A stretch of 64,000 nt of DNA. Origin: Alphaproteobacteria bacterium (lineage in GTDB: Bacteria; Pseudomonadota; Alphaproteobacteria; CAAHEQ01; UBA3637). The notes below the pieces were generated by a model. That model did no database searches. It was given only the letters and a program-made list of their open reading frames with translations, and was not told where the DNA came from. The position numbers were made by a program, and so were the translations under genes. The DNA lies in the NCBI GenBank assembly GCA_017647405.1, contig JAGCKR010000064.1:73988-137987 (forward strand). Direction: 5' to 3'. Shown piece after piece: positions 60,046 through 64,000 of this stretch. Numbering within the stretch: position 1 is the stretch's first letter; every line of letters starts with the position of its first letter.

Positions 60046-61644
60046 ATGATAACGCCTTTATCAGAAAATGAAAAGAAAGCATTTGCCGATAGATTCAGTT
60101 TATTAGGCTTGTCACAGAGGAATAAACAGGTTTTTAATCAGCTGATGTTTGATTATTTAGATGAGTTTCCGGTTTTAAATGCAATTGCTCGAGATGTTAT
60201 CAATCAAGGCATCCTTCCGATCCATTTAAGTATTTCTAAAATGGTAGGGGCACAAGATGCTGCCGGTATACAAGTTGGCAATTTTATCTCTTTTGATAAA
60301 AAATATTGGAGAAGTTCTATTTCAACAAAAGAAGGACGTCAGGAGTTGGCCTCTACCTTTTGGCATGAAGTTCTTCATTATGTTCAACAAAAAAAATTGC
60401 CACAACCATTATCAAAACGCTCTCACATGGCTTATCGTCAATTTATTGAGGCAGAAGCTCAAAGTATTAGTAAGTTAATAGCTCGAGGAGATAATTTTGA
60501 GCAGGCTTTATTGGCTGAATCTTATAAAAGATTTCGAGATAAGGGTATGGCTCAAAAATATTATTTGGGGTTGTCAACAAGATTACTCGTGAATGCGGAT
60601 AGAGAGCTTGCTAAACGAGAAGCAAAAAGTTTTTTAGGGAACCGCTTTGATGAAAAGGCTTGGTATAATTCGGAATATGGTTCTGTAAAATATTGGAAGG
60701 ATTTTTACTATAAATATCATACCGGACATATCACCGGTGGACTTGGACTGTTTATGCCGCTTAAAAAGTTTTTTACGGATAAATATCAGATTAAAAAAAT
60801 TGAGGATTATTATTCAAACAAATATGGTATGAATATTTCTTTAAAAGCATCGATTTCAAAAGATGTGATTAAAGAATATAATATGCCGGATGGTATTGAA
60901 AACACTATTTTAGTAGATGTTAATGATAATAAAGATATTTTTGATTTTTCAAAATGGAGAAAAGTCCCTAAAGGAGATAACAAATCTGTCTATGTGTTGG
61001 CATTGCCGAATATGGATAAAGATTATGTTTCCTCATTGCGTCGTTCTTTATGGTCAGAAGGAGTTCAGGCAAGTGAAGAAATGCTTCAACATTCGGATGG
61101 AATGGTTACCCGCTGTTTGATGATCGATGATAATTCCGTTGAAAATGTTAATCGTTTTTTTGAGCTTTGTGGTGTTCAGAAAAAAGAAGAAGTTGTTTCA
61201 AATACAAAACAAGAAACGGTGCGTCTGCCAATGCCTCCTAAACCATTAAAACAGGTCAATTTAAAACGAGGCATGGCAACAATGATTGATCCTTATCATC
61301 CGCCGATTTTAAAAATCGGAGCCGATAAAAAAACAACGTTTGATTTGGCTTATATTTTAAATAAAAAACGCATTGATTTTTTAAAACAAGGCGGTATCAT
61401 GCTTTTGGGGCGCAATCCATTAGCTCAAGGAGCAAAAATTCCGGCAGAAGTTCGTGATTATCAAGGGGATGTAAAGGCATATCAAATTGGTGAAATGGAT
61501 GGTACGGTTTCAAATGCGCAAGGATATATTTATTTGGCGCGAGATGGTCAATTTTATTATAAAGATTGCTCGATGCACGGAACTCATTTGTTGTTGAGAC
61601 AAAAAGAGCGAACACCTTATCGCGCGGTTACACACAGTCGATAA
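60046..61644 (+). CDS. HExxH metalloprotease-like protein with FHA-like C-terminus
   Basis: A 532-residue cytoplasmic protein of no family I know. HEVLH (107-111) with downstream EAEAQ (135-139) looks like a gluzincin-type zinc site. Residues 190-420 are unassigned. The last 90 (about 442-532) fit a forkhead-associated pattern: MLLGRNP (GR at 455-456), GTVSNAQGYIYLARDG and YKDCSMHGTHLLL, where phospho-Thr is bound. A protease recruited by a phosphopeptide would be new to me; both domain calls are tentative. The start at 60046 is backed by CGGAGGG. Confidence 0.55.
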   Translation: MITPLSENEKKAFADRFSLLGLSQRNKQVFNQLMFDYLDEFPVLNAIARDVINQGILPIHLSISKMVGAQDAAGIQVGNFISFDKKYWRSSISTKEGRQELASTFWHEVLHYVQQKKLPQPLSKRSHMAYRQFIEAEAQSISKLIARGDNFEQALLAESYKRFRDKGMAQKYYLGLSTRLLVNADRELAKREAKSFLGNRFDEKAWYNSEYGSVKYWKDFYYKYHTGHITGGLGLFMPLKKFFTDKYQIKKIEDYYSNKYGMNISLKASISKDVIKEYNMPDGIENTILVDVNDNKDIFDFSKWRKVPKGDNKSVYVLALPNMDKDYVSSLRRSLWSEGVQASEEMLQHSDGMVTRCLMIDDNSVENVNRFFELCGVQKKEEVVSNTKQETVRLPMPPKPLKQVNLKRGMATMIDPYHPPILKIGADKKTTFDLAYILNKKRIDFLKQGGIMLLGRNPLAQGAKIPAEVRDYQGDVKAYQIGEMDGTVSNAQGYIYLARDGQFYYKDCSMHGTHLLLRQKERTPYRAVTHSR

Positions 61645-61718
61645 TATTTATTTTGATTGACATTTAAAAAAAATCAGAGCATATTTTTTTATGCTTTGAT
61701 TTTTTTATGGAGAAAAAA

Positions 61719-62195
61719 ATGTGTTTCAAAAAAATAAAATCTTTTTTTAATCCGCCACTTGCTGATATTTTGATGAATGATGAATCAATTTATATTGATG
61801 AAGGATATTTTAATAAAGGTCTTAAAGGAAAATATCTGTTAAGTTCCAGAATTTGCAAAGAAAAAGTTGGAACTATGCAACGGCAAATCGATAAAAAGAT
61901 TTATGATTTATGGGATAATGATTTATATCGTTATCTTCAAAAACGCATGCGGGGGGGGGTAGAAAAAAATCAATCATTTGAACAACTTATAAAAAATATT
62001 GAGAAGAAAGGCTTTGATCCGAAGAGTGTAATTATTTGTAAACATCGCTCAAATTTAATTAAAGACGGTCAGCATCGTGCGATTTATTTGCTTTGGAAAT
62101 ATGGTCCGGATTATGAAGTAAATACGCTTCATGTTCGTGTAAAAGATAAGCTGATAAGGCATAAGATTTTTCCGTTTATGAAAAAGAAAAATTAA
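61719..62195 (+). CDS. Small ParB-like/DGQHR protein
   Basis: A 158-residue basic protein. VIICKHRSNLIKDGQHRAIYLLWKYGPDYE contains a DGQHR box reminiscent of ParB/Srx-fold nucleotide-binding proteins (usual form DGHHR). The rest is helical with no recognised domain. The start at 61719 is chosen because GGAGA lies just upstream and inside the longer frame. It is 74 bp downstream of the HExxH-FHA gene. A hairpin at about 62219-62256 may end the transcript. Confidence 0.6.
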   Translation: MCFKKIKSFFNPPLADILMNDESIYIDEGYFNKGLKGKYLLSSRICKEKVGTMQRQIDKKIYDLWDNDLYRYLQKRMRGGVEKNQSFEQLIKNIEKKGFDPKSVIICKHRSNLIKDGQHRAIYLLWKYGPDYEVNTLHVRVKDKLIRHKIFPFMKKKN

Positions 62196-62374
62196 AAAAG
62201 AAATTACTCTGTTGATTAATTGTTTTGTTTTTATACTCTTTAAAAAGTATCTTTTAAACAATTAGAACAAGAGGGTTGTTTTTTATTTTGTTGCTGTTGT
62301 TTTTCTAGAGTTGTCAATACGTTCAAAAGAAATAAATTGAGCTTTTTGCTTCATTTTTTATTTTCTAAAAAACG

Positions 62375-62402
62375 AAAATCCCCGTTTTGAAACGGGGATT
62401 TT
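62375..62402. terminator. Terminator of rplM-rpsI
   Basis: AAAATCCCCGTTT (62375-62387) pairs with AAACGGGGATTTT (62390-62402) with two bases between them, 23 bp beyond the rpsI stop. A T-run follows on the minus strand. Confidence 0.88.
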
Positions 62403-62425
62403 GTGTCGAAACCCAAAGGCAATGA

Positions 62426-62902
62426 TTAACGTTTTGAGAATTGGAAACGTTTTCTGGCTTTTGATAAACCAGGTTTTTTACGTTCAACAATACGTGAATC
62501 GCGTGTTAAGAAGCCGGCTTTTTTAAGAGCTGTGTGCAATTCCGGTTCAAACAAATCTAAGCAACGGCTGATACCATGACGAACAGCATAAGCTTGACCT
62601 GATAAACCACCACCGCAAACATTACATTGAACATCAAATTGACCTTCGCGGTTTGTGACGGCAAATGGTTGGTTGATGATCATTTGCAACACTGGACGTG
62701 GGAAATAGTTTTCAACACTGCGACCATTTACTGTGATTTTGCCAGAACCTAATTTGATGATAACGCGAGCAATGGCATTTTTCTTTTTACCGGCTGATTG
62801 TGAACGACCTAAAGCGTCTTTTTTCGGTGTTCTCGGTGCAACAGGAGCAGCTTCAGCTGTTTCTTGTTTCAATTCATCTAAAGTTACTGTTTTTTTAACC
62901 AT
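62426..62902 (-). CDS. rpsI: Ribosomal protein S9
   Basis: A 158-residue 30S protein. [32 protein letters not shown] and the C-terminal [13 protein letters not shown], whose last residues reach the P-site tRNA, are diagnostic. The N-terminal 30-residue extension is common in Alphaproteobacteria. The start overlaps the rplM stop by one base (TAATG). Confidence 0.97.
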   Translation of the reverse strand: MVKKTVTLDELKQETAEAAPVAPRTPKKDALGRSQSAGKKKNAIARVIIKLGSGKITVNGRSVENYFPRPVLQMIINQPFAVTNREGQFDVQCNVCGGGLSGQAYAVRHGISRCLDLFEPELHTALKKAGFLTRDSRIVERKKPGLSKARKRFQFSKR

Positions 62903-63372
62903 TATGCACCTCTTTTATTCTTTGGATTTTTAGAAGCAATATCCAAAACGATTGGATTTTGTGCTTGATGTGTGTGTTCAGGACCAACAAAAATGCGCAA
63001 TTTTTTCATTTGTTTGCGACCTAAAGCATTTCTTGAAATCATTCTTTCAACAGCTTTTTCTAAAACACGTTCAGGATGTTCTTCCAATTGTTTTGCAACA
63101 GAAACGCCTTTGATACCACCAACATAACCTGTGTGATGATAATACATTTTTTGTTCTAATTTACGACCTGTTAATTTAACTTTTTCTGCGTTTACAACGA
63201 TAACGTAGTCTCCGCAATCTTGGTTCGGTGAAAAGCAAGGTTTGTTTTTACCGCGCAAGATTGTTGCAATTTGGCTGGCCAAACGACCCAAAACCAAGTC
63301 AGCAGCGTCGATAACATACCATTTAATATCGCTGTTCGCCGGATTAATTGTTTTTGTTGTTTTCATTGTCAT
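62902..63372 (-). CDS. rplM: Ribosomal protein L13
   Basis: A 156-residue 50S protein. [57 protein letters not shown] and [20 protein letters not shown] match L13 end to end. AAGGA precedes the start and rpsI follows in the usual order. It carries its own promoter. Confidence 0.97.
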   Translation of the reverse strand: MTMKTTKTINPANSDIKWYVIDAADLVLGRLASQIATILRGKNKPCFSPNQDCGDYVIVVNAEKVKLTGRKLEQKMYYHHTGYVGGIKGVSVAKQLEEHPERVLEKAVERMISRNALGRKQMKKLRIFVGPEHTHQAQNPIVLDIASKNPKNKRGA

Positions 63373-63411
63373 ATGTTTTAATCCTTGTTAATTTCTTTTT
63401 TTTGACGCCTC

Positions 63412-63440
63412 TTTATACAATAAAAAAAACTCAATGTCAA
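63412..63440 (-). promoter_or_regulatory. Promoter of rplM-rpsI
   Basis: Minus-strand TTGACA (63435-63440) and TATAAA (63412-63417), 17 bp spacing, 40 bp upstream of rplM. Confidence 0.7.
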
Positions 63441-63510
63441 GCTCTTTTATATTGTTTTTTAATATTTTTTTAAAACGGTATTATAATACCTTCGCTAAAA
63501 GGCGCTAAAA

Positions 63511-64000
63511 TCAAGGGATAAGAGAGTTGAATAATCTATCTCCGGCATCGCCAAGCCCCGGAACAATATAAGCTTTATCATTCAAATGGTTATCAATGCT
63601 TCCTGTAATGATTTTAACCTTTGGGAATTCTTTTTGAATCGCATTAATGCCTTCTGGTGCACTTAAAAGAGAAATAAAAATAATATCTTCTTCTTGCACA
63701 CCTTTATTTTTAAAAAGGTTAATGGTTGCTATGGCCGAGCCTCCGGTTGCAAGCATTGGGTCCAAAATAAAAACTTTTGTTTTGTTTGGAAAAAGGGTAG
63801 GTGTTTTATCATAATACCATACCGGATTTTTTGTTTCTTCATCGCGATACATTCCTACATGGAGTACATGCGCCATCGGAAGCAAGGAAACAGCAGTTTC
63901 TAAAAAAGCAAGACCGGCTCTTAAAATTGGAGCAATAATATAAGTATAACTTTCATCAATTTTTTTTGCCTGCATTTTTGTGAGAGGTGTTTCAATCTCT
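63511..64000 (-). CDS. upp: Uracil phosphoribosyltransferase Upp, 5' end outside window
   Basis: The C-terminal part of a uracil salvage enzyme forming UMP from uracil and PRPP. The frame stays open to the last base of the window (EIETPLTKM at the edge), so about 45 N-terminal residues are missing. ILRAGLAFLETAVSLLP, FILDPMLATGGSAIATINLF (PRPP loop) and the uracil-binding AYIVPGLGDAGDRLFNS are intact. An internal Met at 63975 is not the start. Confidence 0.95.
   Translation of the reverse strand, partial: EIETPLTKMQAKKIDESYTYIIAPILRAGLAFLETAVSLLPMAHVLHVGMYRDEETKNPVWYYDKTPTLFPNKTKVFILDPMLATGGSAIATINLFKNKGVQEEDIIFISLLSAPEGINAIQKEFPKVKIITGSIDNHLNDKAYIVPGLGDAGDRLFNSLIP

Noticed and set aside
62270..62360. 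23-codon minus-strand frame starting MKQKAQFISF
   Set aside because: No ribosome binding site or promoter and it lies downstream of the rpsI terminator; too short to support.

Overview
The window reads as chromosome of an AT-rich alphaproteobacterium (GC around one third, judged by eye), probably an uncultured host-associated lineage. Support: an alphaproteobacterial DUF3126 protein, an IalB-like protein, the Gram-negative outer-membrane lipid proteins MlaA and MlaC, a porin, PtsP of the nitrogen-type phosphotransferase system, and a prepilin-like protein with Glu5. Genes are tightly packed, with many 1-14 bp overlaps, short spacers and bidirectional terminators. I saw no rRNA or tRNA gene, no CRISPR array and no intact insertion sequence.

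Layout. Positions 1-9.8 kb (minus): GlmU-like nucleotidyltransferase, ptsP, alpha/beta hydrolase, uvrB, a membrane protein, infA, and an unknown 769-residue protein behind a perfect consensus promoter. 9.9-18.2 kb: ettA, nagB with a small unknown gene, a GNAT-like acyltransferase, a DUF192 protein, a Bax-like protein that has lost its catalytic Glu, murJ and fabD. 18.2-31 kb is a sugar and surface region: neuC-neuB (nonulosonic acid) on minus, a degenerate HD protein, a porin, an ArgA-type acetyltransferase, a Nudix protein, then a plus-strand run of glycosyltransferase, nucleotidyltransferase, eukaryotic-type phosphomannomutase, gmd and fcl (GDP-L-fucose), followed by a nitroreductase with a repeat tail, a low-molecular-weight phosphatase and a Y-family polymerase. 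31-43 kb: a DUF502 protein, dusA, an M23 peptidase, a 5'-nucleotidase, an MFS-VanX-GNAT operon, and a periplasmic protein - Clp-like ATPase - mutY operon. 43-52 kb: a LOG protein, mlaA-mlaC, a DUF805 protein, leuA with a leucine attenuator, parC, an ialB-like gene, rlmN and a nitroreductase. 52-58 kb is the most unusual block: a 944-residue cysteine-rich prepilin-like protein, an exported protein with an Arg/Ser tail and a secreted protein with 11 CC pairs, followed by a 690-bp gene-free tract with a 28-bp palindrome and four 22-bp repeats. 58-64 kb: fabI, an ADP-ribosylglycohydrolase, a HExxH protein with an FHA-like C-terminus, a small ParB-like protein, rplM-rpsI and the 3' part of upp.

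Main points: a previously unannotated leucine leader peptide and attenuator in front of leuA; a three-gene, disulfide-rich pilus-like surface locus that I could not match to a described system; a two-module Clp ATPase lacking pore-loop aromatics in both modules; and several genes that look leaderless (parC, murJ, dinB and the leu leader). All functional calls come from reading the sequence; no database search was run.
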